Below are positions 63,426 to 64,000 of a stretch of DNA of 64,000 bases, one piece after another. Position 1 is the first letter of the stretch; the number at the start of each line of letters is the position of its first letter. The notes under the pieces are model-generated. The model made no database searches and was not told the DNA's origin. It saw nothing but the letters and a program-made list of their open reading frames with translations. The DNA is from Setophaga petechia (taxonomy: Eukaryota; Chordata; Aves; Passeriformes; Parulidae). The stretch lies in NCBI GenBank assembly GCA_024362935.1, contig JANCRA010000025.1, positions 9,078,936 to 9,142,935 of the forward strand, written 5' to 3'. Made by a program: the position numbers and the translations under genes.

Positions 63426-64000
63426 CTTATTTAAGATGAAAGTAGCTATAGGCAACAGAGTAAGTCTCCATGAAAGCTACTTAGATACCTTTACCCCCAC
63501 CTTTCAGGCCAAATGACCTCATTTCAAACCCAGGTGGGGGCTGTCACTAAACCACAAATGGAAAGGAAAGTTGATTCCAGAAGACAACTACTTTCAGAAA
63601 AAGTGCTTGAGCATAGGATTAAATCCCATTCAAACACCCTCCTGGAAAAGAATACAACTCAACGCGTCCTTAAAAGCACTTAAAAATTCTTTAATCAGGG
63701 CCTGAAAAAGCTCCTCCTAGTCATTACTTGTTGTCACCATCAACACATGGTTGTATGGCTCAGGACCACATGAATCACTGGAGTGGATACAGAATGCTTG
63801 CACATCTGCTCTGAGCAACTCTTGAAAAATTGCATCAGTTTATTATTACTTTGATGATATTGACAGGATTTCATACTCTTCATATAAAATAACATCTTGA
63901 TGTTATTATCAAGATTTCTACAGGATGTCTAACTGATGTGTTTGTGTAATATCTCAATTTAATAAGTACTATTGTTATGACTTGGAAGGGAAGAAAGACA
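63426..64000. other. Non-coding stretch, no gene seen
   Basis: AT-rich unique sequence running off the window. An ACGCG motif lies at 63662. No gene or repeat recognised. Confidence 0.5.

Overview
The window looks like vertebrate nuclear DNA, almost certainly from a bird and probably a songbird. It is AT-rich and has no bacterial gene organisation. Its interspersed repeats are mostly CR1 LINE fragments of the avian type, many beginning with the reverse complement of the CR1 3' end (GAATCATAGAA... GAGTCCAACTCCTGGCCCT). There are also two related LTRs that resemble songbird endogenous-retrovirus LTRs from memory, and a few old MIR-like SINE pieces. No complete protein-coding gene is visible. 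The longest open frames are repeat-derived or chance frames.

Layout. The first 190 bases may hold one exon on the + strand: acceptor, open frame, TAA and donor. After that the window reads as intron or intergenic DNA. 0-12 kb: mostly unique sequence with one candidate conserved non-coding block (3.77-4.1 kb), a good CTCF-like site (6.07 kb), a CR1 piece abutting a solo LTR with a clean 6-bp target duplication (7.75-8.25 kb) and a MIR-like SINE (9.3 kb). 12-14.2 kb: a 240-bp polypyrimidine tract, a CR1 3' end whose tail has become an (ATTCT)n array, and an older CR1-like reverse-transcriptase fossil. 14-34 kb: mostly unique DNA with candidate regulatory blocks near 20-21, 25.3 and 29.2 kb and small CR1 and MIR pieces. 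34-38 kb: a second LTR related to the first, a perfect 27-bp-arm hairpin joined to a (GAGTA)n/CR1 tail, and a candidate conserved block. 41-47 kb: large CR1 copies, including one inserted inside another. 47-64 kb: mostly unique DNA, candidate regulatory blocks at 52, 58.7 and 63.3 kb, and a striking AT-rich palindrome at 55.57-55.96 kb with two perfect 101-bp outer arms.

Interpretation. This is most simply a long intron or a gene-poor flank with scattered possible enhancers. The possible + strand exon at the left edge and the excess of CR1 copies on the - strand would fit an intron of a + strand gene, but the numbers are small. Conservation could not be measured here, so every 'conserved block' call rests on sequence character alone. 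The most unusual single structure is the 55.6-kb palindrome.
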